A stretch of DNA of 36,729 nt from an uncultured Eubacteriales bacterium (GCA_900315815.1 ONAS01000046.1:1-36729), one strand, 5' to 3'; counted from the first letter of the stretch, positions 25,474 through 34,033 are shown. Numbers and translations are program-made. Notes: a model not told the origin generated them from the sequence alone.

Positions 25474-26091
25474 TTATCTCACAAAATTGGTATGGACTCT
25501 CGCCTCACGCTCGGGCAGACCGAACTGTTTCTTTCCCAGAGCGATGCTCTTCATCAGGAAGATCATGTTATGCGCAAGGTAACGCATCATCTGCATGCCC
25601 TCCGCATCCTCAGCCGCCTCACCTTTTGCCGCACCGTGAACGCCGTTCCAGTAATAGCCGGAAGCAACAGGCATACCGCTGATGGTAAAGTACTTGTTCA
25701 GCTCGTCAAAGGTCGCGGTGAGTCCTCCTCTGCGGGCAACGGCGATCGACGCGCCGACCTTCATCGTCTTATCGCAGGAGCAGCTGTAAAAAAGCCTGTC
25801 AAGGAAGGAGATCAGCGTACCGTTCGCGGAAGCGTAATATACAGGCGTCGCAAATACCACACCGTCTGCCTCTGCGAGCTTCGGCGCGGTCTCATTGACC
25901 GGATCATCGAAAACACAGGCGCCTTTTTTGCGGCAGGTTCCGCAGGCGATACAGCCGTGTATCGCCGCCGTACCGAGATCGACAACGTCGACCTCTATTC
26001 CCTCTGCTTCGAAGATCTTCTTCATTTCATCGACCGCCATTGCGGTATTGCCGTCCTTGCGGGGACTTCCGTTGATCATTAGTACCCTCAT
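25474..26091 (-). CDS. Flavodoxin family NADPH-dependent FMN reductase-like protein
   Basis: This 205-residue protein starts with the FMN phosphate loop MINGSPRKDGNT. It also has CIACGTCRKKGACVF (four clustered cysteines, typical of this iron-sulfur-flavoprotein-like group) and FATPVYYASANGTLISFLDR, the usual flavin loop. The C-terminal half carries an MMRYLAHNMIFL helix. It leads the redox operon under a strong promoter at 26121-26148. The substrate is unknown. Confidence 0.88.
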   Translation of the reverse strand: MRVLMINGSPRKDGNTAMAVDEMKKIFEAEGIEVDVVDLGTAAIHGCIACGTCRKKGACVFDDPVNETAPKLAEADGVVFATPVYYASANGTLISFLDRLFYSCSCDKTMKVGASIAVARRGGLTATFDELNKYFTISGMPVASGYYWNGVHGAAKGEAAEDAEGMQMMRYLAHNMIFLMKSIALGKKQFGLPEREARVHTNFVR

Positions 26092-26120
26092 AGTATCACC
26101 TCATATTTTTGATTAATTCT

Positions 26121-26148
26121 ATTATAGTCCCCTCAAAAAATATGTCAA
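26121..26148 (-). promoter_or_regulatory. Sigma-A promoter of the flavodoxin/SDR operon
   Basis: On the minus strand a consensus TTGACA (26143-26148) and consensus TATAAT (26121-26126) are 16 bases apart, likely a strong promoter. Confidence 0.8.
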
Positions 26149-26164
26149 TCAAATAATCGGGGTA

Positions 26165-26193
26165 TTTACAAACCATCGGGAATTCAATATAAT
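26165..26193 (+). promoter_or_regulatory. Sigma-A promoter of the mscS-type gene
   Basis: TTTACA (26165-26170) and TATAAT (26188-26193) are 17 bases apart and diverge from the flavodoxin promoter. Confidence 0.75.
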
Positions 26194-26212
26194 GATACCG
26201 GGAGTTGAGATT

Positions 26213-26935
26213 ATGGAAAATGTTTTTCAAAAGATCCTGGACTATCTGCCGGACATCGGCGTTGCCGTGCTGATTCTGGTACTGGGTGTCATCCTGACCC
26301 TGATCATCGCAAAAATCGCCAAAAAAGCGATGGGACGTTCCAAGCTGGATCCGTCGCTGACAGCGTTTTTTGTCAGGCTGATACATATCTTCTGCTACGT
26401 GATGATCGCGATAGCCGTACTGTCAAAGCTCGGCGTATCCCCCACCGGACTGATCGCATTCTTTTCTGCGTCGATGGCGGCGGTAGCGCTTGCTCTCAAG
26501 GATAACATCGCCGACATTGCCAGCGGCATCGTACTGCTGTTCACCCGACCGTTCGTCACCGGCGACTTTATCGAATTCGGCGCCCATAAGGGATTCGTCA
26601 CAAAGATCGACCTGATCCACACCAGGATCCGCACCTATGACGACACCGAGGTCATCGTACCGAACTCCAAGATCACCACCACAGAGGTCAATAACTATTC
26701 CTCCAGTCCCGAGATCCGCGTCGTCATCAATGTTCCGATCAGCTACAAGGCGGATCTGGACAAGACCAAGGAAGTGCTGTTCAACACCGCAGTGCGCTGC
26801 TGGTGCTATTTTGAGGACTACTGGACGGTATATTTCAAACTGACGGAAAGCATCAAGAAGGCGCTTGACGAAAACGACATCGCCATCCCCTTCAATCAGC
26901 TCGACGTCCACATCATCGACCAACCGAAATCATAA
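26213..26935 (+). CDS. Small-conductance mechanosensitive channel, MscS family
   Basis: MscS channels open on membrane tension to release solutes in osmotic downshock. The 240-residue protein has two N-terminal helices (about 13-37 and 50-72) and the small-residue-rich pore helix FFSASMAAVALALKD, followed by SGIVLLFTRPFVTGDFIE (in parts), the family hallmark. A beta domain with VPNSKI and a short C-terminal alpha/beta domain follow. The -10 box covers the in-frame ATG at 26192, so the ATG at 26213 with GGGAG 8 bases upstream is the start. Confidence 0.94.
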   Translation: MENVFQKILDYLPDIGVAVLILVLGVILTLIIAKIAKKAMGRSKLDPSLTAFFVRLIHIFCYVMIAIAVLSKLGVSPTGLIAFFSASMAAVALALKDNIADIASGIVLLFTRPFVTGDFIEFGAHKGFVTKIDLIHTRIRTYDDTEVIVPNSKITTTEVNNYSSSPEIRVVINVPISYKADLDKTKEVLFNTAVRCWCYFEDYWTVYFKLTESIKKALDENDIAIPFNQLDVHIIDQPKS

Positions 26936-26950
26936 CCGAATCATCAAAGA

Positions 26951-26980
26951 AAGGCTGCCGGAAAGCAGCCTTTTCTTTAT
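26951..26980 (+). terminator. Intrinsic terminator of the mscS-type gene
   Basis: AAGGCTGC (26951-26958) and GCAGCCTT (26965-26972) form a stem followed by TTCTTT. It lies between converging genes and probably works both ways. Confidence 0.75.
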
Positions 26981-27624
26981 GCGTTTTCATCTCTGACACA
27001 GCGGTAAAACGCAAGCAGTATCAATACATAGCACACGGTTTTCGGGAGCATGAGCATCCCGAGCAGCGGGACGTATGAAGCGCCCAGAACCACAGCGGCA
27101 TAAAACGCGAATGACAAGGTGACATAAAGCCAGATAAAGCGGATGTGCGGTATACCGCGCGTCCTGAAATACAGGACGACGATCAGGATCCCGAGTATCA
27201 GGAACGGGATATTGCGGATGATCCCCCAAAGAAACGGGCTGTCGTTTTCGAGCCACTTGTTCTGCGGAAAACAGCACAGCGCGATCCGCGCGGCGCTCAG
27301 CAAATAGACGACAGCGGTCACCGAACGTTTCTTTTCTGCCCCGTCCAGCCGCAGCCAGATATGATACATCAGGACATAAAACACGGTCATGGTGATCGAA
27401 GTCACCAGCTTGCCGACGCCGACAGCCGTGTTGAAATCACCTTCCGCAAAATAGCCGAGCATCCGCGGTACCAGATGGAACGCGTCGCCTCCGCCGAGGA
27501 CAAGACAGGCGATCCCCATCAGCCGTTGTTTATTGTTCTTTGAACGAATTAAAATCAGCAAGCCGACGGTGATTGCCAAAAGCAGATACAGAATGTCAAA
27601 GATACTCTCGCCATATTCTTTCAT
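26977..27624 (-). CDS. Seven-helix integral membrane protein of unknown function
   Basis: The 215-residue protein has about seven hydrophobic segments (near 8-27, 37-57, 68-92, 102-120, 132-152, 161-186, 187-207), with short charged loops. A GGGDAFHLVPRM stretch in the second helix stands out. I do not recognise the family; no ATPase or transporter signature is visible. Its ATG overlaps the stop of the radical SAM gene (TGATG), and GGGAGG lies 8 bases upstream, so it is the third gene of the VYAGP-peptide/radical SAM operon. It could export, process or sense the product, which is inference. Confidence 0.75.
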   Translation of the reverse strand: MKEYGESIFDILYLLLAITVGLLILIRSKNNKQRLMGIACLVLGGGDAFHLVPRMLGYFAEGDFNTAVGVGKLVTSITMTVFYVLMYHIWLRLDGAEKKRSVTAVVYLLSAARIALCCFPQNKWLENDSPFLWGIIRNIPFLILGILIVVLYFRTRGIPHIRFIWLYVTLSFAFYAAVVLGASYVPLLGMLMLPKTVCYVLILLAFYRCVRDENA

Positions 27625-28667
27625 CAGGTGTTCCTCCCGTTATCGCGCAAACTCCGCGCGCAGTTTGGATATTCATACAGCTTTCGATGTACAAAGAAAT
27701 TATAGGAGCGGCATCCTCCTCCGCAGTAAGCGCCGTATTCGCACGAGGCGCATTCACCGGTCAGCAAATCGGGCGTAAAGCGTCTGTTATAGGCAAAGCC
27801 GTCGGGATTTTCCCATATGTCGCGCAAAGGAGTCTCGCGCAGATTCCCCTCGATAAAGCGCGCATCATACATCGATTCACATCCGCGCACATTCCCGACG
27901 CTGTCGATACCGATGACCGACAGTCCCGCGCCGCATCCGGGAAAGGTCCTGCGTCCGTACGGATCACCGCGGATCAGACCCTCGTCAGCGGTAAAATATC
28001 CGATATTATCGGCGATCCCGATGGGAAACGGCGCATCACCGCGATGCCTGACGACAAAGCCGATCACCGCGTTCGGATCAAAGCGCACATCGACGCCCGT
28101 CGCGGCGGCATTCCCCATCGGAGAGCATGCCTGCAGCTGCCACGCTGCAAGCGGATATCGGCGTATCCCGGCATACAGCTCCTCCAGTGAAAGCACATTT
28201 TCCGCGTTCAGCGTCGTTATCATCGTCGTGACGATCCCTGCGCCGGTCAGCGCCTCGATCGCCTTGACGGCACGCGCATAACTGCCCGGCTGACGATATC
28301 GGTCATGCACACGTTCGACGCCGTCCAGCGACACCGCCACCGATTCGATATCCAAGTCCCGCAGATCACGGATGATATCCTCGGTGAACAGAAAGCCGTT
28401 GGTGATGATCGTCACCCTGATGCCGTACTCCGACAGCCGCTGTACGATGGTTCTCCAGTCACGCCGCATGAACACCTCCCCGCCGATCAGATTGACGCGG
28501 CGACAGCCGAGATCATTCAGCTGGTCACAGATATCCAGGCATTCGTCGGTGCTCAGCTCGTCACGGCGGGCTTTGCCTGCCTTTGAGCCGCAGTATTTGC
28601 AGGAAAAACAGCACGCCAGCGTGATCTCCCACACACACGAGGTCAGCCGGTACGGACAGCTATTCAT
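27624..28667 (-). CDS. Radical SAM/SPASM domain protein, candidate peptide-modifying enzyme
   Basis: This 347-residue protein has the radical SAM CxxxCxxC cluster motif at Cys19, Cys23 and Cys26 (ACCFSCKYC), a GGE-type motif (LIGGEVFMR) and the usual TIM-barrel strands. The C-terminal SPASM domain has CGAG...GNVRGC and then CASCEYGAYCGGGC (CX2CX5CX3C) plus a late Cys, enough for two auxiliary iron-sulfur clusters. SPASM proteins usually modify peptides or enzymes through carbon radicals. The ATG at 28667 overlaps the last codons of the upstream VYAGP gene; an earlier in-frame start at 28712 is possible but would lie deep in that gene. No separate leader-binding (RRE) domain is obvious. Confidence 0.9.
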   Translation of the reverse strand: MNSCPYRLTSCVWEITLACCFSCKYCGSKAGKARRDELSTDECLDICDQLNDLGCRRVNLIGGEVFMRRDWRTIVQRLSEYGIRVTIITNGFLFTEDIIRDLRDLDIESVAVSLDGVERVHDRYRQPGSYARAVKAIEALTGAGIVTTMITTLNAENVLSLEELYAGIRRYPLAAWQLQACSPMGNAAATGVDVRFDPNAVIGFVVRHRGDAPFPIGIADNIGYFTADEGLIRGDPYGRRTFPGCGAGLSVIGIDSVGNVRGCESMYDARFIEGNLRETPLRDIWENPDGFAYNRRFTPDLLTGECASCEYGAYCGGGCRSYNFFVHRKLYEYPNCARSLRDNGRNT

Positions 28668-29058
28668 CGAATCCGACCGGAGGTCCGGCATATACATCCA
28701 TCGGGTCTTCATCGTCCGTCTGATAGTTTATCGGATACGGCGGCTTTTCAGCCGGAATAAACGGCGCATTCATCCCCGTCATGTCAGGCCCCGCATAGAC
28801 GCCTGCCGCCATTTCGGGATCGCCCGTCAGAAGCTCCGGCGTTTCATCGGAGCATGCTTTTTTTGAACGAGCTAAGTCTGTCCCGCATTGGTCACAGAAC
28901 CTTGCACCGGGCTTTGCCGGTGCGCCGCAGGATGGACAGAAAGCGTCTGATCCCTGCTCGTTCTGCGGATCAGACGGCTCGGCGGGAGGACTCAATTTTC
29001 CGTCGCCCATCATTCCGGGACCTGCGTATACGCACATAAATTTTGGACCTTTTCGCAT
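28660..29058 (-). CDS. Small zinc-ribbon protein with three VYAGP motifs, candidate radical SAM substrate
   Basis: The 132-residue protein is low in predicted structure, rich in Pro, Asp and Glu, and carries VYAGP at residues 10-14, 87-91 and 122-126. The first two are followed by a Met-rich GMMG or DMTG. Between them sits a compact zinc ribbon, CPSC (41-44) and CDQC (55-58), and a lone Cys69. The ATG at 29058 follows AAGGAG by 7 bases and gives the N-terminus MRKGPKFMCVYAGP. The repeated short motif, the small acidic protein and the coupled downstream radical SAM/SPASM gene together suggest a multi-core peptide substrate. No homologue is recognised with certainty. Confidence 0.72.
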   Translation of the reverse strand: MRKGPKFMCVYAGPGMMGDGKLSPPAEPSDPQNEQGSDAFCPSCGAPAKPGARFCDQCGTDLARSKKACSDETPELLTGDPEMAAGVYAGPDMTGMNAPFIPAEKPPYPINYQTDDEDPMDVYAGPPVGFDE

Positions 29059-29079
29059 ATCGGTACTCCTTTCATGAAC

Positions 29080-29130
29080 AAATACGGCCTCTCCGCAAGG
29101 AAGAGACCGCATGGATTTGATATTGTATCA
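29080..29130 (-). promoter_or_regulatory. Leader of the VYAGP operon: extended -10 and imperfect hairpin
   Basis: On the minus strand TGA plus TACAAT (29122-29130) forms an extended -10 overlapping the permease stop codon. An imperfect hairpin (29085-29109, GCAA-type loop) follows, then a TATTTG stretch. The hairpin could terminate the ABC transporter transcript or attenuate the VYAGP operon. No good -35 is seen. Confidence 0.35.
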
Positions 29131-29988
29131 GCCCTTGACCGCGCCTGCGGCAACACCCTTGATGATATACTTCTGGCAGATGAGATAGAAGATGATGACC
29201 GGCACGATAGACAGGAAGATCAGCGCCATCGTAGCGCCAAGGTCGACCGTACCGTAACTGCCCTTGAGGTATTGGATGTGGATCGGGATGGTTCGGTATT
29301 TATTGATATCGAGTACCAGATACGGCAGGAGATAGTCGTTCCATACCCACATGATCTCAAGAATACCGACGGAAATCAGCGTAGGCTTCAGCATCGGGAG
29401 AACTACCATGAAGTAGGTTCTCAGAGGACCGCAGCCATCGATGGACGCCGCCTCTTCGATCTCGATCGGGATCGATTTGGCAAAGCCGACAAACATAAAG
29501 ATGGCAAGTCCGGCGCCGAAGCCGAGGTAAATGATCGGGATCGTCCAAGGAGTGTTCAGCTTCAGGGTATCCGCAGTTTTGGACAGCGTGAACTGTACCA
29601 TCTGGAAGGGAACTACCATGGAGAAAACGCAAAGATAATAGAATATCTTGCAGAAAAGGCTGTTGACACGAGCAACATACCATGCCGCCATCGAGCAGAA
29701 CAGAAGGATCAGCGCGGCGGACAGAATGGTGATGACAACGGTGAACAGCGCGCTCTTCCAGAACGGATAGCCGCCGAAGGTCATACCGGTGACATAGTTG
29801 TCAAAGCCGTTCCAAAGCTCGCCGAAGGGCAGCGCAAAGGTATTGGTCTTGACAGCGGTGTTCGGTTTGAATGAGTTGATGATAACGGTGAAGACCGGCA
29901 TGACATAGATCACGCAGATGATCGCCAGTATCACCGACATCACGGTCTTACGGGTCTTTTCCTGTTTGATAGTTTTCTGTTTACCCAT
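29128..29988 (-). CDS. Carbohydrate ABC transporter permease, MalG type
   Basis: The 286-residue protein has six membrane helices and the ATPase-contacting EAA loop, EEAASIDGCGPLRTYF, near residues 185-200. It ends with the MalG-type tail (IIKGVAAGAVKG). It forms a heterodimer with the preceding MalF-type permease; the stop of that gene overlaps this start (TAATG). No ATPase gene is in the cluster, so a shared MsiK-type ATPase encoded elsewhere is expected. Confidence 0.93.
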   Translation of the reverse strand: MGKQKTIKQEKTRKTVMSVILAIICVIYVMPVFTVIINSFKPNTAVKTNTFALPFGELWNGFDNYVTGMTFGGYPFWKSALFTVVITILSAALILLFCSMAAWYVARVNSLFCKIFYYLCVFSMVVPFQMVQFTLSKTADTLKLNTPWTIPIIYLGFGAGLAIFMFVGFAKSIPIEIEEAASIDGCGPLRTYFMVVLPMLKPTLISVGILEIMWVWNDYLLPYLVLDINKYRTIPIHIQYLKGSYGTVDLGATMALIFLSIVPVIIFYLICQKYIIKGVAAGAVKG

Positions 29989-30998
29989 TACTGCTGCACC
30001 TCTTTTCTTCTGGTCATGACCAGCTGCGCGATACCGAGGATCGCAACAAGGAAGAAGAATACAACAGCCTTAGCCTGAGCAGCGCCGCGCGTCGCCATAG
30101 CCGAGAAGCCGTTGGTGATGTTCAGCGCAAGCATTTCTGTCTGACGGAACGGTTCACCGTTGGTAAGAGCAAGGTTCTGGTCGAACAGCTTGAAGCCGTT
30201 GGTCAGAGTCAGGAAGGTACAGATCGTGATCGCAGGCATTACGTTGGGGATAATGACCTTGAATAGGGTCTGTCTCTTAGTAGCGCCGTCGATCTTGGCC
30301 GCCTCGATGATATCCTCAGGAACAGCCTGAAGACCGGCGATATAGATAATCATCATGTAGCCTATCTGCTGCCACAGGATGAGGATGATCAATCCCCAGA
30401 AACCGTATTCAGCCTTCATGAGGATGGAGGTCTGATACGCGGAAAGGATACCGTCAAAGATCATCGACCAGATATAGCCCAGTACGATACCGCCGATCAG
30501 GTTCGGCATGAAGAAGACGGTACGGAACAGATTGGAGCCCTTGATGCCCTGTGTCAAGGCGTATGCGACGGCAAACGCCAGAATATTGATCAGGATGACG
30601 CTGACCAGGGCGAACAGCGCCGTAAACCAGAACGCGTGCAGGAACGACTCGTCACTGAACGCTTTTACATAGTTGTCAAAGCCGACCCAAGTGGGCTTGG
30701 AGATGACCTTGAAGTTGTTGAAGGAAAGGAACGCGCCCTGAGCAAACGGCCAGATAAAGCCGATAATGAACGCGGCAAATACCGGACCGATAAACAGCCA
30801 CGACCATTTGCGCAGCGAACGGCGCGTCATGGAGCTGTGACCCGCGCGGATCTTCCGCTTAGGGGCCTTCACAGCCGTTTTCACAGCCGTATTCTCAGCG
30901 CCTGACGTTTCGGCCTGAGCAACAGCGTCGACAGATTCTTCGACGGCATTCTCAGCCTTGACCTCGGCTTCTGCGGCTGCAGCATTATTCTTATTCAT
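29988..30998 (-). CDS. Carbohydrate ABC transporter permease, MalF type
   Basis: The 336-residue protein carries an unusual N-terminal cytoplasmic stretch of about 60 residues rich in Ala and Glu, then a basic patch, then six membrane helices. The EAA loop reads EAAKIDGATKRQTLFK around residue 235, diagnostic of sugar importers of the MalF/UgpA group. The ATG at 30998 follows AGGAGG by 5 bases, so the open frame to 31022 is not needed. It pairs with the MalG-type permease and the binding lipoprotein gene. Confidence 0.92.
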   Translation of the reverse strand: MNKNNAAAAEAEVKAENAVEESVDAVAQAETSGAENTAVKTAVKAPKRKIRAGHSSMTRRSLRKWSWLFIGPVFAAFIIGFIWPFAQGAFLSFNNFKVISKPTWVGFDNYVKAFSDESFLHAFWFTALFALVSVILINILAFAVAYALTQGIKGSNLFRTVFFMPNLIGGIVLGYIWSMIFDGILSAYQTSILMKAEYGFWGLIILILWQQIGYMMIIYIAGLQAVPEDIIEAAKIDGATKRQTLFKVIIPNVMPAITICTFLTLTNGFKLFDQNLALTNGEPFRQTEMLALNITNGFSAMATRGAAQAKAVVFFFLVAILGIAQLVMTRRKEVQQ

Positions 30999-31039
30999 GT
31001 TATCCTCCTGTTCACGGTTCAAGCCGTGCGGATCATCCT

Positions 31040-31077
31040 AAAAAGAGTGCGGGGCAGGCGAACACCGCCCGCCCCGC
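31040..31077 (-). terminator. Intercistronic hairpin after the solute-binding protein gene
   Basis: Arms at 31049-31060 and 31066-31077 form a GC-rich stem with one mismatch. It is followed on the minus strand by ACTC and TTTTT (31040-31044). It stands between the binding protein and permease genes, where partial termination or 3'-end protection commonly gives excess binding protein. Confidence 0.65.
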
Positions 31078-31097
31078 AAAATAAGTGCAGATATTGA

Positions 31098-32408
31098 TTA
31101 TTCAGCAATAGCCTGATACTGCTTTGCCCAACCGTCTACGAAAGCTTCGGTGACCTTAGCCCAGTTGTCAGCGCTCTGGTCAGCATTGTAAGCGTTCAGT
31201 GCGGAAACGAGATCCTTACGATACTCGTCAACATTGGGCTGATAGTTGGTAACCCAATCCATGACATAGCAGTCCTTGGAGGTGTACTCATCAGCATTCT
31301 TCAGGAAGCCGTTGGAGGATTCAGCAGCGTTCTTGTAAGGCATGATACCAAGCTGCTCTACCATAGCGGTAGAAGCGTCCTTGTCGGATACGAGCCATAC
31401 CATGAAGTCGATGGTAGCCTTCTGGTCAGCCTCGGAAACGTTGGCGTTAACAGCCCAGCAGTTCTCAGTACCGCAGTTCAGACCGGCCTTCTCTTCGCCG
31501 TCAACACCGCAGTAGTAGGGGATCATCTTAGCATTCGGAACTGTCTCGGAAACAGCTGCATACTCCCAGGAGCCGTTTACAAAGAAAGCAGCCTTGCCGG
31601 TCTTGAACTCGTTCTCAGCGTCGTGACCGCCGGTAGCGAGATCGGTCGGAGCGGTGAGGGAGTTGTTGATGCAGAGGTCATACAGGTTCTTGAAGTTGTC
31701 CATGTAGGTACCCTTGATGGAAGCGGGGCATTCTTTCCAGCCGCCGTCGTCGCGGGACTCATAGTAGTACTCAAGGTTAGCCATGTGACCGGTGAATCTC
31801 CAGGAGGAGCTGTCATCCATGTCGGAGGAGGAGAAAGCATCGAAGCCCAGCTCAGCAGCGCGAGCGTGGATGTCCTCAGCAACAGCCTTCAGACCTGCGA
31901 AGTTGGTGATCTCGTCCATGGAATGGCCGGCCTTCTCGATCAGATCGGGGTTAGCGATGATGCCGTAGCACTCATAGCAGTAGCCGATGGAAACGAGCTT
32001 GCCGTCAGCGTCATACAGGTTGTACGCGTCGGTCTTCAGTTCCTTAGCGATGTCGGTGTCGGTCAGATCGAGAGCGAACTCGCCCCAATCCTTAACGCCC
32101 TGCTGGTTGCCGATAACAAACAGTGTGGGGGGGTTGGACTTGTCCATCTCAGAGGTGAGAGTGGTCTTGTAAGTGCCGGAAGCAGCGGTTACTACCTTAA
32201 CCTCTACGCCGGTCTTCTCAGTGTAGGTCTTTGCCAGTGACTGCAGAGTCTCGTCGATCTCAGGCTTGAAGTTGAGCCAGTATACGGAACCCTTTTCGCC
32301 GCTGTCGCCGCCTTTGTCGCTGTCTTTCTTGTCCGAGCTGCCGCCGCACGCCGCAAGGGAAACTACCAGCAGAACAGCAAGGACAAGAGCTAAAATTCTC
32401 TTTTTCAT
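31098..32408 (-). CDS. Extracellular sugar-binding lipoprotein of an ABC importer
   Basis: This 436-residue family 1 solute-binding protein captures a carbohydrate outside the membrane and delivers it to the permeases. The signal sequence ends in a lipobox LAAC (Cys21), followed by a Gly/Ser/Asp linker. GSVYWLNFKPE begins the first lobe, AAFFVNGSWEYAAV is the conserved second-lobe segment, and GINCG-like LNCGTENCWAVN precedes the hinge region. It leads the importer operon under a consensus promoter with a leader of about 100 bases. The sugar is not evident, but the divergent GH13 gene suggests maltodextrin or a related alpha-glucan. Confidence 0.93.
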   Translation of the reverse strand: MKKRILALVLAVLLVVSLAACGGSSDKKDSDKGGDSGEKGSVYWLNFKPEIDETLQSLAKTYTEKTGVEVKVVTAASGTYKTTLTSEMDKSNPPTLFVIGNQQGVKDWGEFALDLTDTDIAKELKTDAYNLYDADGKLVSIGYCYECYGIIANPDLIEKAGHSMDEITNFAGLKAVAEDIHARAAELGFDAFSSSDMDDSSSWRFTGHMANLEYYYESRDDGGWKECPASIKGTYMDNFKNLYDLCINNSLTAPTDLATGGHDAENEFKTGKAAFFVNGSWEYAAVSETVPNAKMIPYYCGVDGEEKAGLNCGTENCWAVNANVSEADQKATIDFMVWLVSDKDASTAMVEQLGIMPYKNAAESSNGFLKNADEYTSKDCYVMDWVTNYQPNVDEYRKDLVSALNAYNADQSADNWAKVTEAFVDGWAKQYQAIAE

Positions 32409-32517
32409 CTTCTTTTCTCCTTTTTTAATGTTATTATTTTTTGCCGTAAAAACGACATAAGATGAGCAAAGAACAACAAGAAAACAGGACGCGTTCAGCG
32501 CCGTATTTTTCTCTCAA

Positions 32518-32546
32518 ATTATACTCAAAAATCACCTGTTTGTCAA
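32518..32546 (-). promoter_or_regulatory. Sigma-A promoter of the sugar importer operon
   Basis: On the minus strand consensus TTGACA (32541-32546) and consensus TATAAT (32518-32523) are 17 bases apart, an ideal promoter. Confidence 0.85.
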
Positions 32547-32684
32547 CACTGAAATAGCGTATTATGACGACTAATTTCACTTATTTTTTTCATCGCTGAT
32601 CGAGTCGGTTTTGCATATCGGATTCCCGGATCATTCAGCCCCGAGGAGTATCATCCGTTTTTCGGGCATATTTGCGTTTTCATA

Positions 32685-32713
32685 TTTACAAATTCTGCAG
32701 GAGCGTGTAAAAT
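32685..32713 (+). promoter_or_regulatory. Sigma-A promoter of the GH13 gene
   Basis: TTTACA (32685-32690) and TAAAAT (32708-32713) are 17 bases apart, about 36 bases before the start codon. Confidence 0.65.
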
Positions 32714-32749
32714 TGGATTCATAAAGAGAAAAAATCAAAGGAGGAACCT

Positions 32750-34033
32750 ATGGCGAAAAAAACTGCAAAAAATTTAAGAAATATGACAATGTATCAGGTA
32801 TTTGTGCGCAACTTTTCCGAGGACGGAAGCTTTAATTCTGTCAAAGAAAAATTGCCGGAGATCCGCGCTCTCGGTACCGATATCATTTGGCTGATGCCCA
32901 TCCACCCCATCGGCAAGCTTCAGCGCAAGGGGACGCTCGGCTCTCCCTATGCGATCTCCGATTACCGTGCGGTCAATCCGGAGTTCGGCACCATCGAGGA
33001 CTTCAAATCGCTGGTGGATGAGATCCACGCGCAGGGCATGAAATGTATCATCGACGTCGTCTACAATCACACCTCCCCCGATTCAGTGCTCAGCAGCCTG
33101 CATCCATCATGGTTTTACCACAAAGAGGACGGCAGCTTCGGCAACCGCATCGGCGACTGGAGCGATATCATCGACCTGGATTATTCCAACACCGATCTGT
33201 GGCGTTATCAGATCGACACCCTCAAGCTCTGGGCGTCGATCGTCGACGGCTTCCGCTGTGACGTAGCGCCGCTGATTCCGCTGGATTTCTGGCTGCAGGC
33301 GCGCAAAGAGGTCGAAGAGGTCCGTCCCGGCTGTATCTGGCTGAGCGAATCCGTTGAACCCGGCTTCATCACCTATCTGCGCGGCAGAGGTATGACCGCG
33401 CTGTCGGACAGCGAGATCTATCAGGCGTTCGATATGTGCTACGACTATGACGTCTACGGCGAGTGGCGCGATTATCTCAGCGGCAAAGGCTCGCTCGCCC
33501 GTTATGCCGAGGCTGTCAACCGTCAGGAGTATATTTATCCGGACAATTACATCAAGCTGCGGTTCCTTGAGAATCACGACCAGCCCCGCGCGGCATATCT
33601 GATCCCCGACGACAAGGCGCGCCGCAGCTGGACGGCGTTCACCTGCTTCCAGAAGGGCATGACCCTGATCTACGCCGGACAGGAATACGGGATCGAGCAT
33701 CTTCCAAGCCTGTTCGACAAGGATACCGTACCGTTTGACTCGGCGGATAAGGATGAACGGGAATTCCTCAGAACACTGGCGGACATCAAAAAGCAGGATG
33801 TATTCACCGACAGCACCTATCATGTAACGGCTGTCAGCGACAGCTTCCTGGTCGCGGCGCATACCGGCAAAAGCCGTCAGGCGCTCGGCGTCTTTTCCGT
33901 CAAGGGCGAAAGCGCGTGGGTGCCGGTGGAATTCGAGGACGGCGTCTACACCAACCTGATCGACAACAGCGACGTCGAGGTATTCCGCGGCGGGATCCGC
34001 TCCTGCGGAGAGCCGATCATCCTCATACGCTGA
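32750..34033 (+). CDS. Cytoplasmic alpha-amylase family glycoside hydrolase (GH13)
   Basis: GH13 enzymes cut or transfer alpha-glucosidic bonds. The four conserved regions are complete: DVVYNH (102-107), GFRCDVA with nucleophile Asp171, WLSES with acid/base Glu200, and ENHD (274-277). There is no signal peptide, so it acts on imported oligosaccharides. At 427 residues it is compact, with a short C-terminal beta domain. AAGGAGG lies 5 bases before the ATG. It diverges from the sugar importer and probably processes its substrate. Specificity (maltodextrin hydrolase, glucosidase, sucrose-type enzyme) is not resolved by eye. Confidence 0.92.
   Translation: MAKKTAKNLRNMTMYQVFVRNFSEDGSFNSVKEKLPEIRALGTDIIWLMPIHPIGKLQRKGTLGSPYAISDYRAVNPEFGTIEDFKSLVDEIHAQGMKCIIDVVYNHTSPDSVLSSLHPSWFYHKEDGSFGNRIGDWSDIIDLDYSNTDLWRYQIDTLKLWASIVDGFRCDVAPLIPLDFWLQARKEVEEVRPGCIWLSESVEPGFITYLRGRGMTALSDSEIYQAFDMCYDYDVYGEWRDYLSGKGSLARYAEAVNRQEYIYPDNYIKLRFLENHDQPRAAYLIPDDKARRSWTAFTCFQKGMTLIYAGQEYGIEHLPSLFDKDTVPFDSADKDEREFLRTLADIKKQDVFTDSTYHVTAVSDSFLVAAHTGKSRQALGVFSVKGESAWVPVEFEDGVYTNLIDNSDVEVFRGGIRSCGEPIILIR

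Larger units (their letters stand above)
32409..32749. other. Divergent control region between the binding-protein operon and the GH13 gene
   Basis: These 341 bases hold no gene. They contain the two promoters annotated separately and a leader of about 100 bases for the binding-protein gene, ending in AAAAAAGGAG. I saw no clear LacI-type operator or cre box. The bases between 32560 and 32680 show nothing recognisable. Confidence 0.6.
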
